Assembly (NCBI GenBank): GCA_018267875.1
Contig: JAFDXP010000077.1
Location: 1 to 47,777 of the forward strand
Reading direction: 5' to 3'
Origin: Bacteroidota bacterium
GTDB taxonomy: Bacteria; Bacteroidota; Bacteroidia; Chitinophagales; Chitinophagaceae
Length of the DNA stretch: 47,777 bases
Shown in pieces: positions 9,230 to 17,932 of the stretch (the stretch's first letter is position 1; the number at the start of each line of letters is the position of its first letter). The notes below the pieces were generated by a model that searched no databases, was not told the DNA's origin, and saw nothing but the letters and a program-made list of their open reading frames with translations. The translations under genes were made by a program, and so were the position numbers.

Positions 9230-10204
9230 CTGAAAAAAAATAGAAAATATTTTTACAATACCAAGACCCTCCGATTTGAAAAATTGGAGGTGCCGCTACA
9301 TACCCAATTGTTGAGAGTTTTGGGATTTTTGTCAGCAGCCTTAGTATCAGCAGCCATTATTGTTGGTATTGCTTTTCGCTTTCTAGATTCACCGAAAGAA
9401 AAAAAAATGCGGCAAGATGTTGTTACTATGCAAGAGAAATATCTTTTGTTGCAAAAACAAATTGAGTCGCTTAGTGATGATGTTTCAGATTTGGAACAAA
9501 GAGACAACGATATTTACCGATCCATTTTTGAAGCAGCTCCCTTACCCGATAGTGTTAGGCTAGGTAAAGAATATAGTCAGGTTGATTGGGAGCAATATAA
9601 ATTTAGAAATACCAATGAACTGATTGATGAGGTAGGCAAAGAAATTGCCTCATTAAAACATAGAATTTCTATTCAAAAATACTCTTATGATACACTGAAA
9701 AATTTGGTGCATAGCAAGGAAGAAATGTTAGCCAGTATTCCAGCCATTCAACCTGTTTCTGACAAAACCTTAGATCATGTTGCTTCGGGATTCGGCTATC
9801 GTATTGACCCTATCTATAAAACACCCAAAATGCATACCGGACTTGATTTTGCAGCAGCTATGGGAACGCCTATTTATGCTACAGCAAATGGTGTGGTAGA
9901 AGATGCTAGTTTTGATGATGGCGGCTATGGAAACCATGTAATTTTGAATCATGGTTATGGCTACGAAACCCTTTACGGGCACATGGTACGCATTAAAGTT
10001 CGTAGGGGCGAAAAAATCAAACGTGGACAAGTAATTGGCTGGGTGGGCAGCACCGGCAAAAGTACCGGACCACATGTACATTATGAAGTGATACGGAATG
10101 GACAAAAAATTAATCCGGTTCACTTTTTCTTCAATGATTTGTCGCCAACAGATTATGAACGAATTGTGAAAATTGCTGCAGCCAGTAATCAATCTTTCGA
10201 CTAA
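9230..10204 (+). CDS. M23 family metallopeptidase (LytM-like), apparent CTG start
   Basis: From CTG at 9230 the product is about 324 residues: a basic N-terminus (KKNRKYFYNTKTLRFEKLEVP), one transmembrane helix, a coiled coil, then a LytM domain with the zinc-binding HTGLD and HVHYE motifs. It would cleave peptidoglycan cross-links in the periplasm while anchored in the inner membrane. The first conventional start, TTG 9284, would drop the YFYNTKTLRFEK segment, which I recall as a conserved N-terminus in this family. No ATG, GTG or TTG lies in frame between 9182 and 9283. Either CTG is used or the read hides an error in the A8 run at 9233-9240. Confidence 0.85.
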   Translation: MKKNRKYFYNTKTLRFEKLEVPLHTQLLRVLGFLSAALVSAAIIVGIAFRFLDSPKEKKMRQDVVTMQEKYLLLQKQIESLSDDVSDLEQRDNDIYRSIFEAAPLPDSVRLGKEYSQVDWEQYKFRNTNELIDEVGKEIASLKHRISIQKYSYDTLKNLVHSKEEMLASIPAIQPVSDKTLDHVASGFGYRIDPIYKTPKMHTGLDFAAAMGTPIYATANGVVEDASFDDGGYGNHVILNHGYGYETLYGHMVRIKVRRGEKIKRGQVIGWVGSTGKSTGPHVHYEVIRNGQKINPVHFFFNDLSPTDYERIVKIAAASNQSFD

Positions 10205-10249
10205 TCTATTCTCTTTTCACCAAGGCAGATATTGGCTTACTTTTACCTC

Positions 10250-11677
10250 ATGCTTTTTAGTCAGGAAACTATTGTTGCGCTTGCTACCCCGCCAGGACAA
10301 GGTGCCATTGGGGTCATTCGCCTGAGTGGAAACAATGCCATTTCTATTACTCAAAAAATATTTAAGGGAAAAAACTTAGAATTACAACCTTCACATACCG
10401 CTCATTTTGGAAAAATAGTAGATGGCAACCAAGTGATTGATGAGGTATTAGTGACCATTTTTCGCACACCTAAAAGCTATACAGGTGAAGATACTGTCGA
10501 AATAAGCTGTCATGGTTCATCTTATATTTTGCAACAAGTTTTGTATTTGTGCACTCAACATGGAGCCTTGCCTGCTAAGCCAGGAGAATTTACACAACGG
10601 GCTTTTTTAAATGGAAAAATGGATTTGGCACAAGCTGAATCCGTTGCTGATGTAATAGCCAGTCAAACAGCCTCTGCACATCATGCAGCTATGTATGGCT
10701 TGCGTGGAGGTTTTAGCCATGACTTGCAAGAGATTCGAGATGAATTAATCAAATTTAGCGCACTGATTGAATTAGAACTTGACTTCAGTGAAGAGGATGT
10801 TGAGTTTGCAGATCGAACTAAATTCTATGAATTGATTGAAGGGGCAAAAGCCAAAATTCAGTCCTTGATTGATTCTTTCAAATATGGAAACGTAATAAAA
10901 AACGGTATCAAAGTTGCCATTGTAGGCCGCCCCAATGCAGGCAAAAGCACTCTATTAAATGCTTTGCTCAATGACGAGCGTGCCATAGTCAGCGATATTG
11001 CTGGCACCACCCGCGACACCATTGAGGAAACCTTAAACATCAACGGCATTATCTTCAGACTTATAGACACAGCCGGCATTCACAACCATTCTACCGACAC
11101 CATAGAAAATATTGGAATCGCCAGAAGCAAAAAGGCTATTGAAGCCGCTGATATGGTGATTGTATTGATTGCGCAAGAATTACCTAAATCACTTGAATTA
11201 ACGGGATCTTTGCCCGATACTTACCCAAATGTAGATTCCACCATTGGCTCATCTCTTAAAAACGCAAAAGAGATTTTTGATCAAACTGAAAAAGCATTGT
11301 TGGTCGTGAATAAAAATGATTTGCTGGGCGACGATGAAAGAGTATTGATTACACAAGAATTCCCTAATGTATTGTACATCGCCGCCAAGAAAAATAAAGG
11401 GATTCATGAGTTGAAACAAATGCTTTATAACCGAGCTATGAATGATGTGCATACTACAGAAGGAGCCATTGTTACCAATGCTCGTCATCAAGCTGCACTG
11501 AAAGAAACCTTACAATCTTTGATGGATATTGAAGCGGGTATGAACAATCATTTGTCAGGCGATTTGCTGTCCTTAGATATTCGAAGATGCTTGCATTTCT
11601 TGGGAGCCATTACTGGACAAATCACAACAGAAGATAAGCTTGATTACATCTTTAGCAAGTTTTGTATCGGAAAGTAA
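10250..11677 (+). CDS. mnmE: tRNA modification GTPase MnmE
   Basis: A 475-residue protein starting at ATG 10250 (MLFSQETIVALATPPGQGAIGVIRLSG), preferred over an upstream TTG. Order of domains: tetrahydrofolate-binding N-terminal domain, helical domain, and an inserted G domain with GRPNAGKS (near residue 226), AGTTRDT, DTAG and NKND. It ends in FCIGK with the catalytic cysteine. With MnmG it makes the 5-carboxymethylaminomethyl modification on wobble U34 of tRNA. The last 18 bp form the attachment core of the adjacent island; the gene is left intact by the insertion. Confidence 0.98.
   Translation: MLFSQETIVALATPPGQGAIGVIRLSGNNAISITQKIFKGKNLELQPSHTAHFGKIVDGNQVIDEVLVTIFRTPKSYTGEDTVEISCHGSSYILQQVLYLCTQHGALPAKPGEFTQRAFLNGKMDLAQAESVADVIASQTASAHHAAMYGLRGGFSHDLQEIRDELIKFSALIELELDFSEEDVEFADRTKFYELIEGAKAKIQSLIDSFKYGNVIKNGIKVAIVGRPNAGKSTLLNALLNDERAIVSDIAGTTRDTIEETLNINGIIFRLIDTAGIHNHSTDTIENIGIARSKKAIEAADMVIVLIAQELPKSLELTGSLPDTYPNVDSTIGSSLKNAKEIFDQTEKALLVVNKNDLLGDDERVLITQEFPNVLYIAAKKNKGIHELKQMLYNRAMNDVHTTEGAIVTNARHQAALKETLQSLMDIEAGMNNHLSGDLLSLDIRRCLHFLGAITGQITTEDKLDYIFSKFCIGK
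11660..11677 (+). repeat. attL core: 3' end of mnmE
   Basis: TTTTGTATCGGAAAGTAA, the last 18 bp of mnmE including its stop codon, occurs again at 42084-42101 in the same orientation. One copy abuts the integrase end of the island and the other the far end, as expected for attL/attR. Salmonella genomic island 1 also uses the last 18 bp of this gene. Confidence 0.9.
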
Positions 11678-11741
11678 ATACCTTTCTTTTCTTTGCTAAG
11701 TACTTGTTTTTCAATAGTTTTATTCCTTTTTCTTTCTCTTT

Positions 11742-11832
11742 TTTGTTGCCCGATTGCCCTTTTTTACTTATCTTTGTTGCCTATTTGTTGCCCAAATGGA
11801 ATATTTGTTGCCCAGCATTTTTTTTGTTGCCC
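11742..11832 (+). repeat. Left-end cluster of five TTTGTTGCC(C) repeats (candidate integrase arm sites)
   Basis: TTTGTTGCC(C) occurs at 11742-11751, 11773-11781, 11784-11793, 11804-11813 and 11823-11832, all in one orientation between the att core and the integrase ATG. Related copies lie at the right end (42027-42046). Short direct repeats flanking an att core are typical binding sites for the N-terminal arm-binding domain of lambda-type integrases. Confidence 0.7.
11769..11776 (+). promoter_or_regulatory. Candidate integrase promoter within the arm sites
   Basis: TATCTTTG fits TAnnTTTG, and TTTG at 11742-11745 lies 23 bp upstream, slightly wider than usual. A transcript would start near 11783 with a ~95-nt leader. 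Both boxes overlap TTTGTTGCC repeats, so the integrase could repress its own gene (inference). Confidence 0.35.
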
Positions 11833-11877
11833 GATATTCTGTTAGGGATTTTTAGGAACTTTTATAACTGAAAGAAA

Positions 11878-12984
11878 ATGAAAGTAACATTGCGCCAACG
11901 CCAAAAAGGTGAGAAAATCAGTCTGTATTTAGAATATTACAGCAACGGTAAAAGACAGTATGAATACCTCAATCTTTACCTAACCCCCGACCCAGAGAAG
12001 GGAACACTTACCAAATTCCAAAAGGACGAAAACAAAAAAATTCTTGCATTAGCTGAAACAATACGCAGCAAAAGGCATTTGGAAATTGAATCCAACACCT
12101 ACCACCTGCACGATAAAGAGAAGATGAAAAGCTACTTCATTTCCTATATGGAAATGCTTGCCGAGAAGCGCAAGGATAGTATGGGCAACTATGGCAATTG
12201 GGATAGTACAATCAAGCACCTTAAAAAGTATTGCCCACGAGATATTCAGTTCAATCAAATCAACAAGCAATTTGTAGAAGGGTTTAAAGAATATTTGGTG
12301 AAGAAGGCAGTAACGAAGACAGGAGCAAAGCTTTCCACGAATACCAAGAACAGTTACTTCAATAAGTTCAAGGCAGCATTAAAGCAAGCCGTGAAAGACG
12401 GTATTATTAATAGAAACCCTGCGGAAACAGTGGAAGGTTTGCCACAAGGCGAGCCAGTGCGTGAGTTCCTTACATTGGATGAAGTCAAAGCATTGGCAAA
12501 AACTGATTGTCGTAACGACCTGATGAAGCGAGCTTTCTTATTCAGTTGCCTTACCGGACTTCGTTTCAGTGATATTCAAAAATTGAAGTGGAGCGAGATG
12601 CAGCAGTCGGCAGAGCTTGGGCATTATATCCGCTTCATTCAGAAGAAAACCAAAGGTTCGGAAACCTTACCTATTTCCGATGAAGCATACACCCTTACAG
12701 GCGAGCGAGGAGAACCAGGCGAGAATGTTTTTCCTGATATGATTTATTCCGACAGTCGTAATCATTCCCTCTACCGTTGGTTTATAAAAGCAGGTATTGA
12801 CAAGCACATTACTTTCCATTGTGCAAGGCACACTTACGCCACTTTGCAACTCACTTTAGGTACTGATATTTTCACGGTTAGCAAATTACTTGGACATAGG
12901 CACTTAAAGACCACTCAGATTTACGCCAATGTAATAGATGAAAAGAAAACAGTTGCAGCAAACAAAATCAAAATAGGAATTTAA
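11878..12984 (+). CDS. Site-specific tyrosine recombinase / integrase
   Basis: A 368-residue protein with three parts: an N-terminal arm-binding domain (residues ~1-70, including LYLEYYSNGKRQYEYL), a SAM-like core-binding domain (~80-185) and a catalytic domain (~195-368). The catalytic set is complete: R229 in TGLRFSD, K256/K257, H314 and R317 in HCARHT, H340 in LLGHR and nucleophile Y349 in TTQIYAN. It should catalyse integration and excision between the 18-bp cores at the mnmE 3' end. Its position next to the core fits an active integration module. Confidence 0.95.
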   Translation: MKVTLRQRQKGEKISLYLEYYSNGKRQYEYLNLYLTPDPEKGTLTKFQKDENKKILALAETIRSKRHLEIESNTYHLHDKEKMKSYFISYMEMLAEKRKDSMGNYGNWDSTIKHLKKYCPRDIQFNQINKQFVEGFKEYLVKKAVTKTGAKLSTNTKNSYFNKFKAALKQAVKDGIINRNPAETVEGLPQGEPVREFLTLDEVKALAKTDCRNDLMKRAFLFSCLTGLRFSDIQKLKWSEMQQSAELGHYIRFIQKKTKGSETLPISDEAYTLTGERGEPGENVFPDMIYSDSRNHSLYRWFIKAGIDKHITFHCARHTYATLQLTLGTDIFTVSKLLGHRHLKTTQIYANVIDEKKTVAANKIKIGI

Positions 12985-12994
12985 AAATACGCCG

Positions 12995-14023
12995 ATGCCA
13001 GACAACCCACTTTCCGTTTTTCACGATTTATTGTTCTTAGGGCTTCGCCCTTGGAACAATAGGTCTTTGCCGGAGGCAAAGTACAAAGAGTTAGTAAGAG
13101 AAGTTACCAACGAAGTTTACAATCACCAACCGAAATACAAAGTTGCTTTCAGCAACCCATTAAATGCAAGGCGCAAATATTATAGTTTGATTATTACCAA
13201 TGGTGCAATCCATTTTGTCAACTACTTAAAGAATGAAGTGGATGCAGCGTTTAATGACAATGAACGACTTTATTTAGTGGCTCAACAAGCCATAAAGCCA
13301 TTAGCCCAGAAACTAAAAGAAACCAATAATATTATTGAAGAAAGGAATTTGCATTGGAGCGAGATTAAAGGAACAGCACAACTATCAAATGCCGATGCTG
13401 CTCAGGCTGATGAAGCTTACATTATTCAATTAGTGAAGTACAATTTACTTTTTATGTATTTGGAAATTCAGAACAGCTTTCCGCAGTTTCTGAATGATGA
13501 TATACTTAGTGCGGATGAACTGCACCAAAAGTTTTTTACAGAACAAGAACTACAGCCCGGCATTATCACGGATGCGGAACAAATCAATTTGCCTACACCT
13601 GCTTCGCAGGTTAGGGCAGACCCCAACGTAATTACTTTTGAAAGAAAGGCATTTGATTTCAGAGAGCCTAAAAAAGGAGTAATGTCTTACGACCAAATTA
13701 TTAGAAATAGCCAACGCTTTTCAAATTTTGAAGAAGAATTGTTTTCATACAACATAATTGATAAAGACTACAATTTTAATGATAACCAAGGTAACATACA
13801 GTTGTTGGCAGCAGCAATTCAAGTAGCAATTAAAAAGAAATATTTCTCAGTAAAGAATTTTATTAAAGGCGGTGATTTAAAGCCAAGAGAGATTACAAAA
13901 TTTATTGAACATAGGTACAATCAAAATATGGATAAACAATTTCGTATTTGGAACAATAATCCTGATGCTTTAGCCAAATTCTTAGATAATCACTTTTGGA
14001 TTACCAATTTACCTGTCGGTTAA
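12995..14023 (+). CDS. Uncharacterised mobile-element protein
   Basis: A 342-residue soluble protein with no signal peptide, starting 10 bp after the integrase stop and so probably cotranscribed. It falls into an N-terminal half rich in aromatic and charged residues, a variable linker around residues 190-215, and a helical C-terminal third (NIQLLAAAIQVAIKKKYF, FIKGGDLKPREITKFIEHRYNQ). The C-terminal part vaguely recalls RteC/DUF6617-like proteins of Bacteroidota elements, but I cannot confirm that. Small GC-rich hairpins occur inside the gene at about 13038-13054 and 13598-13612. Confidence 0.65.
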   Translation: MPDNPLSVFHDLLFLGLRPWNNRSLPEAKYKELVREVTNEVYNHQPKYKVAFSNPLNARRKYYSLIITNGAIHFVNYLKNEVDAAFNDNERLYLVAQQAIKPLAQKLKETNNIIEERNLHWSEIKGTAQLSNADAAQADEAYIIQLVKYNLLFMYLEIQNSFPQFLNDDILSADELHQKFFTEQELQPGIITDAEQINLPTPASQVRADPNVITFERKAFDFREPKKGVMSYDQIIRNSQRFSNFEEELFSYNIIDKDYNFNDNQGNIQLLAAAIQVAIKKKYFSVKNFIKGGDLKPREITKFIEHRYNQNMDKQFRIWNNNPDALAKFLDNHFWITNLPVG

Positions 14024-14074
14024 ATTGCGGTAATTTTCTGTCATTTTACCAATCCAAATTACCACTTTTTTTTG

Positions 14075-14098
14075 AAACCCTTGCCCAGCAAGGGTTTT
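14075..14098 (+). terminator. Hairpin ending the integrase unit
   Basis: AAACCCTTGC pairs with GCAAGGGTTT (14075-14084 / 14088-14097), followed by only a short T-rich tail. It lies 52 bp after the stop at 14023 and is likely a terminator. A similar AAACCCTT hairpin sits beside attR. Confidence 0.55.
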
Positions 14099-14156
14099 GT
14101 CATTTCCAAATTACCAATTTCCACAATACCAGCCGCTTCTTAGCAAGTTTGCATTG

Positions 14157-14191
14157 TCGTTGAGAACACAACGATGACTTTGGCCAAAGTC
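14157..14191. promoter_or_regulatory. Two palindromes upstream of the HTH genes (candidate operators)
   Basis: TCGTTG...CAACGA (14157-14162 / 14169-14174) is followed at once by the perfect 16-bp palindrome GACTTTGGCCAAAGTC (14176-14191). Both lie just ahead of the HTH/excisionase-like genes. Adjacent dyads in this position suggest operator sites for a dimeric regulator, possibly one of these HTH proteins. Confidence 0.45.
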
Positions 14192-14221
14192 CTTTTTAAT
14201 AACCGTTTAATTCATATTAAA

Positions 14222-14521
14222 ATGGATAAAGTCTTAATGCAGCTTGAAAAAATTACGAAGCTGCTTGAAACACAAAACTTGGTTCGTAAGGAAGTTCTAA
14301 ACTTCGGCGAAGCCTGCGATTATTTGGAACTATCGCATTCACACCTGTACAAATTAACCAGTACAGGAAACGTTCCGCATTACAAGCCCAATGGCAAAAA
14401 AATCTACTTCAAGCGGAGTGAGTTGGATGATTGGTTGCTACGCAACCGCAACACCACTTCGGAAGAAATAGACAAAATGGCGAGCGACTACATTCTTCAC
14501 AATCAAAAACCAAGATTATGA
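14222..14521 (+). CDS. Helix-turn-helix protein, excisionase-like
   Basis: About 99 residues from ATG 14222. A longer frame from 14174 would begin inside the palindromes and is less likely. The core LNFGEACDYLELSHSHLYKLTSTGNVPHYKPNGKKIYFKRSELDDWL is a MerR-like winged HTH_17 domain typical of recombination directionality factors and plasmid regulators. An N-terminal coiled coil (LMQLEKITKLLETQ) may dimerise it. It probably directs excision or represses early island genes; which of the two is unknown. Confidence 0.8.
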   Translation: MDKVLMQLEKITKLLETQNLVRKEVLNFGEACDYLELSHSHLYKLTSTGNVPHYKPNGKKIYFKRSELDDWLLRNRNTTSEEIDKMASDYILHNQKPRL

Positions 14522-14814
14522 ATGAAGTAATGATGCTGCTCAGACAGCTTGTAGAAAACTTTGAAGTAATAAGGGCTTACATTCTATCAATCAAGAAATC
14601 CAAATTGGACAACTTGAAAGAAGCTTGGGTTGACGGCAACGAGGTTGCAAAAGCACTTAATGTAAGCAACCGAACCTTACAAACTTTCAGAGATAACAGA
14701 ACACTGCCTTACAGCCGTGTTAGAGGGAAATTCTACTACAAAGTAGCAGATATTGAAACCCTGTTGGAATCCAATTACTCACCTTCTAAAACCGTAAGTA
14801 ATGGAACTAAATAG
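14518..14814 (+). CDS. Second helix-turn-helix protein
   Basis: About 98 residues from ATG 14518, overlapping the previous stop (ATGA), so translation is coupled. WVDGNEVAKALNVSNRTLQTFRDNRTLPYSRVRGKFYYKVADIETLLESN is again an HTH_17-type domain. Tandem pairs of such genes ahead of primase-like genes are common in Bacteroidota integrative elements. The helical N-terminus (MMLLRQLVENFEVI) suggests oligomerisation. Likely function: DNA-binding regulator or accessory excision factor. Confidence 0.78.
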   Translation: MNEVMMLLRQLVENFEVIRAYILSIKKSKLDNLKEAWVDGNEVAKALNVSNRTLQTFRDNRTLPYSRVRGKFYYKVADIETLLESNYSPSKTVSNGTK

Positions 14815-15724
14815 AGAATCAATATTGTGGAATACCCACTATGGCTTAAAGATTTATGCAAGGATTTTACAGCACTATTATCCGGGCGAAACAGTCCTTT
14901 CCCTTTCGGGAAGGGACTGCAAACCCACAAAAAATCCTTTCAATCAGGACAAGCCCACACTTCATATTCAGATTGTGAATAATGAAGCTATTCACGAAGA
15001 TTTGGAGCAAGGTATTCCAGCAGGAAATGTATTTGACTTCGCTGCAAAACATTATCAGTTAGAAGGCGATGCATTAATTCAATTCCTCAATGAAGATATG
15101 AATTTGCGCCTTCGGGCTAAAGTACCGCCAATCTTGGAGGAGCATTATTTTGAAAGCATTCCTGAACCTGCGCCCACGCCAGTTTATTGTCCTTCATTTA
15201 GTTTCTTTTCTGCACCTGTTACCAATACAATTCCTGATGATACGGCTACACTTTTGGAAATATACTACTTACTGAAAGATGATTGTTTCAATCAAAAGAC
15301 TATTGAATTAAGGAACATTCAGGACAAGAAAGCTGCACGGAAATTCAAAGCAGCAAATTTTGACTATGTTACTTTTTCGGGCATATTTTCCAAACGAAGC
15401 GATGATGCACTTATCAGGCATTCAGGATTACTCACCATAGATTTTGACCATATCAGCAATATTGCTGATATGAAATCTATGTTATTGCAGGACGAATACT
15501 TTGATACAGAACTTTTGTTCATATCACCGTCAGGCGACGGCTTGAAGTGGATTATCCCAATTGATATATCAACAGCCACGCACCAGGATTATTTCCGAGC
15601 CATTGCAAGCTACATAAAACAAACCTACGGATTGGAAATTGACCAATCAGGCAAGGACGTTTCCCGAGCTTGTTTTATGGCGCACGATGCCGAAGCATTC
15701 ATTAACCCTAAATACATTTCATAA
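14801..15724 (+). CDS. BT4734/VirE N-terminal-type primase-like protein
   Basis: A 307-residue protein whose start overlaps the preceding gene by 14 bp. The N-terminal part (YARILQHYYPGETVLSLSGRD, NPFNQDKPTLHI) resembles a CHC2-like/primase zinc-ribbon replacement region. The C-terminal part has LTIDFDHI and FISPSGDGLKWIIPID, the acidic and SPSGxGxK motifs of the BT4734/VirE_N primase-polymerase-like fold. It pairs with the DUF3987 protein 1 bp downstream. The pair is standard in Bacteroidota integrative elements and probably serves replication of the excised circle. Confidence 0.82.
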   Translation: MELNRESILWNTHYGLKIYARILQHYYPGETVLSLSGRDCKPTKNPFNQDKPTLHIQIVNNEAIHEDLEQGIPAGNVFDFAAKHYQLEGDALIQFLNEDMNLRLRAKVPPILEEHYFESIPEPAPTPVYCPSFSFFSAPVTNTIPDDTATLLEIYYLLKDDCFNQKTIELRNIQDKKAARKFKAANFDYVTFSGIFSKRSDDALIRHSGLLTIDFDHISNIADMKSMLLQDEYFDTELLFISPSGDGLKWIIPIDISTATHQDYFRAIASYIKQTYGLEIDQSGKDVSRACFMAHDAEAFINPKYIS

Positions 15725-15725
15725 T

Positions 15726-17435
15726 ATGGCAAAGAAAGTTTTCAAACCCTCTGATTGGTTGGAGCAGCCAAAGCAGAAAATAGCAGAGCCGGTAATACAA
15801 CTGCCTATTGTGGTATCGGATAATGAACAAATTGAACAGGTCATTCAGGAGATTGAAGCAAAGCGTTTGGATATTGCCACGGCTTACGCCGATTGGCGAG
15901 ATATTGGCTTCGCCTTCGCTGATGCTTTTGGCGAAAGCGGAAGGGATTATTTTCACCGTATAAGTTGCTTTTATGATGATTATACGCCTACAGATTGCAA
16001 TGAGCAATACGACAAATGCCTAAAGGCAAATGGTACAGGAATTACACTTGCTACATTCTTCTTTCACGCCAAGCAAGCAGGTATCAAACTTGCACCGCCA
16101 AGCCAGTCGCAAGACGCACCGCCCGAAGTGTTGCCCACTTTCGGGCAACAGGTGTATGACAATCTACCTGATTTCTTAAAGTCGGTCATTGGCATTGCTA
16201 CAAGTGATGAAGAAAAGGATATATTAATATTGGGCAGCATTGTTAGCCTTAGTGCTTGTTTACACAAGCTCTACGGCATTTATGACGGTAAGCGAGTTTT
16301 TCCCAATTTATATCTTTTCATTACGGCGCAAGCCTCAGCAGGTAAGGGCAGGTTAATCCACTGCAAGCAGTTGGTTAAACCAGTACATAAACAGTTGAGG
16401 GAACAAGCAGAACTATTGAAGAAGCAGTACGAAGCCGAAATGTTGGAGTACAATCAAAGCAAAGGCAAAGACAGCAATGCACAAAAGCCCGGCAAGCCCC
16501 CCGAAAAAATGTTGTTCATTCCAGCAAACAACAGCACTACAGGTGTGTATCAATTGTTGAGCGATAATAATTGCCGTGGACTAATGTTTGAAACCGAAGG
16601 CGATACTTTGGCACAAGCCTTCAAGTCTGATTATGGTAATTACAGCGAAGGTTTTCGCAAGGCATTTCACCACGAAACTATTTCCTATTACCGCCGTACA
16701 GACCGAGAATATGCAGACATTGAAGAACCTTGTTTGTCCACGGTGTTGTCGGGCACACCCAAGCAAATTGCAACGCTTATTCCCAATGCAGAAAATGGTT
16801 TGTTCAGTCGCTTCATTTTCTATTTTATGAATGTGCAAGTAGTTTGGAAGAATGTATTTGCATTTGATACCGACAATGGTTTGGACGATTATTTTGATAA
16901 GTTAGGAAATGATTTTTTCAGTTTGTATCAGATGATAGCCAATGGTGCAGAACTTCAATTTGCACTCACCGCCGAGCAGAAGCAGCAGTTCAATTCTTTG
17001 TTTGAGCAGTTGCAGAGTACACACATTGCATTGCAGGGCTTAGATTATATGGCTACGGTACGCCGTCTTGGTCTGATTGCCTTTCGGATAGCTATGGTCC
17101 TATCTGCATTGAGGATAATGGAACACGGTGAGTTTCCAAGCAAATTGATTTGCGAGGATAGGGATTTCAATACTGTAATGGCGATGATAAAAGTATTGGT
17201 TAGGCATTCAGGCAAAGTCTTTGCCGAACTGCCCGAAGATGCACCCAAACCCAAACGCAAGAACCAAAAAGAACGCTTCTACGAGTCATTGCCCCAGTCC
17301 TTCAATCGGCAGAATTACTTAAAGGTTTGCAATGAATTGCGTATCCCCGAAAAGACTGCCGAAGGCTACATAACCGACTTCTGCAAGCGTGGTTTGTTGC
17401 ATAGAGACAAGCAGAACGACTACCTGAAAAACTGA
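15726..17435 (+). CDS. PriCT-2 / DUF3987 replicative helicase-like protein
   Basis: A 569-residue protein from ATG 15726 (MAKKVFKPSDWLEQP); an upstream frame only overlaps the previous gene. Residues ~40-115 (DWRDIGFAFADAFGESGRDYFHRIS...CLKANGTGITLATFFFHAKQAG) form a PriCT-2 domain. The rest is DUF3987 with a divergent P-loop region (FITAQASAGKGR) and YADIEEPCLSTVLSGTPKQ. It is the second half of the primase-helicase-like pair and probably acts in island replication. The gene is followed by a strong terminator, which closes the mobility/replication unit. Confidence 0.85.
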   Translation: MAKKVFKPSDWLEQPKQKIAEPVIQLPIVVSDNEQIEQVIQEIEAKRLDIATAYADWRDIGFAFADAFGESGRDYFHRISCFYDDYTPTDCNEQYDKCLKANGTGITLATFFFHAKQAGIKLAPPSQSQDAPPEVLPTFGQQVYDNLPDFLKSVIGIATSDEEKDILILGSIVSLSACLHKLYGIYDGKRVFPNLYLFITAQASAGKGRLIHCKQLVKPVHKQLREQAELLKKQYEAEMLEYNQSKGKDSNAQKPGKPPEKMLFIPANNSTTGVYQLLSDNNCRGLMFETEGDTLAQAFKSDYGNYSEGFRKAFHHETISYYRRTDREYADIEEPCLSTVLSGTPKQIATLIPNAENGLFSRFIFYFMNVQVVWKNVFAFDTDNGLDDYFDKLGNDFFSLYQMIANGAELQFALTAEQKQQFNSLFEQLQSTHIALQGLDYMATVRRLGLIAFRIAMVLSALRIMEHGEFPSKLICEDRDFNTVMAMIKVLVRHSGKVFAELPEDAPKPKRKNQKERFYESLPQSFNRQNYLKVCNELRIPEKTAEGYITDFCKRGLLHRDKQNDYLKN

Positions 17436-17466
17436 ACCTAAGTAAGTTCAGGATTTTAAGGAAATC

Positions 17467-17510
17467 AAGGAAAGCCGCCCTTATCGGGCTACGCTTTCCT
17501 TTTTTATTTT
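17467..17510 (+). terminator. Intrinsic terminator after the replication genes
   Basis: AAGGAAAGC (17467-17475) pairs with GCTTTCCTT (17493-17501), with an inner CCC/GGG stem and a T-rich tail. It separates the replication genes from the XRE-Argonaute cargo. Confidence 0.8.
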
Positions 17511-17581
17511 ATTCAATTTCCTGCCATTCCTTAGTTTCCTCAACTTCCGCTACTAATCGTTTTAGCTTTTTCTTTCTCTTG

Positions 17582-17615
17582 TTTGGCTTTTCTCTGTTTT
17601 TAATGATTATATTTG
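17582..17615 (+). promoter_or_regulatory. Promoter of the XRE-Argonaute unit
   Basis: TTTG at 17582-17585 and TATATTTG at 17608-17615 match the Bacteroidota consensus with a 22-bp spacer. The start site would fall near 17622, right at the first ATG (17623). This makes the second ATG at 17638 the likelier start unless the mRNA is leaderless. Confidence 0.5.
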
Positions 17616-17622
17616 ACAGCAA

Positions 17623-17931
17623 ATGACAAGCCATAGTATGTCTGATAAAACATTCGGAGAAACAATAAGAGCGTTAAGGGAGAGCAAAGGATTACTGCTC
17701 AGGCAGGTTGCAGCAGCTTTGGAGATAGATACCGCACTCATAAGCAAAATAGAGCGAGGCGAGCGGACAGCCCAGCGAGAGCAGGTTTCCAAGTTGGCAG
17801 CAATGCTTGAAATTGAAGAAGAACGGCTTATGGTGATTTGGTTATCCGATAAGATTATGAATATCGTAGAGGAAGAACCTGCGGCATACAAGGCACTTAA
17901 AAAAACTGAAAAACGAATAACAAAGAACTGA
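17623..17931 (+). CDS. XRE-family transcriptional regulator
   Basis: 102 residues from ATG 17623, or 97 from ATG 17638. The HTH is FGETIRALRESKGLLLRQVAAALEIDTALISKIERGER, followed by a helical tail (IWLSDKIMNIVEEEP). It closely parallels the XRE protein at 42231-42524 that heads the restriction-modification locus: GLLLRQ, the IDT/VDT, ISKxERG and EEP/DEP features all match. Regulators of this kind usually tune expression of adjacent defence genes. It lies upstream of a 43-aa ORF and the Argonaute on the same strand, with no terminator between. Confidence 0.88.
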   Translation: MTSHSMSDKTFGETIRALRESKGLLLRQVAAALEIDTALISKIERGERTAQREQVSKLAAMLEIEEERLMVIWLSDKIMNIVEEEPAAYKALKKTEKRITKN

Positions 17932-17932
17932 T

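Noticed and set aside
16588-16838. Overlapping antisense and alternate-frame frames inside the DUF3987 gene and similar cases elsewhere
   Set aside because: They are shadows of strongly supported coding sequence, with no independent start signals or domains.
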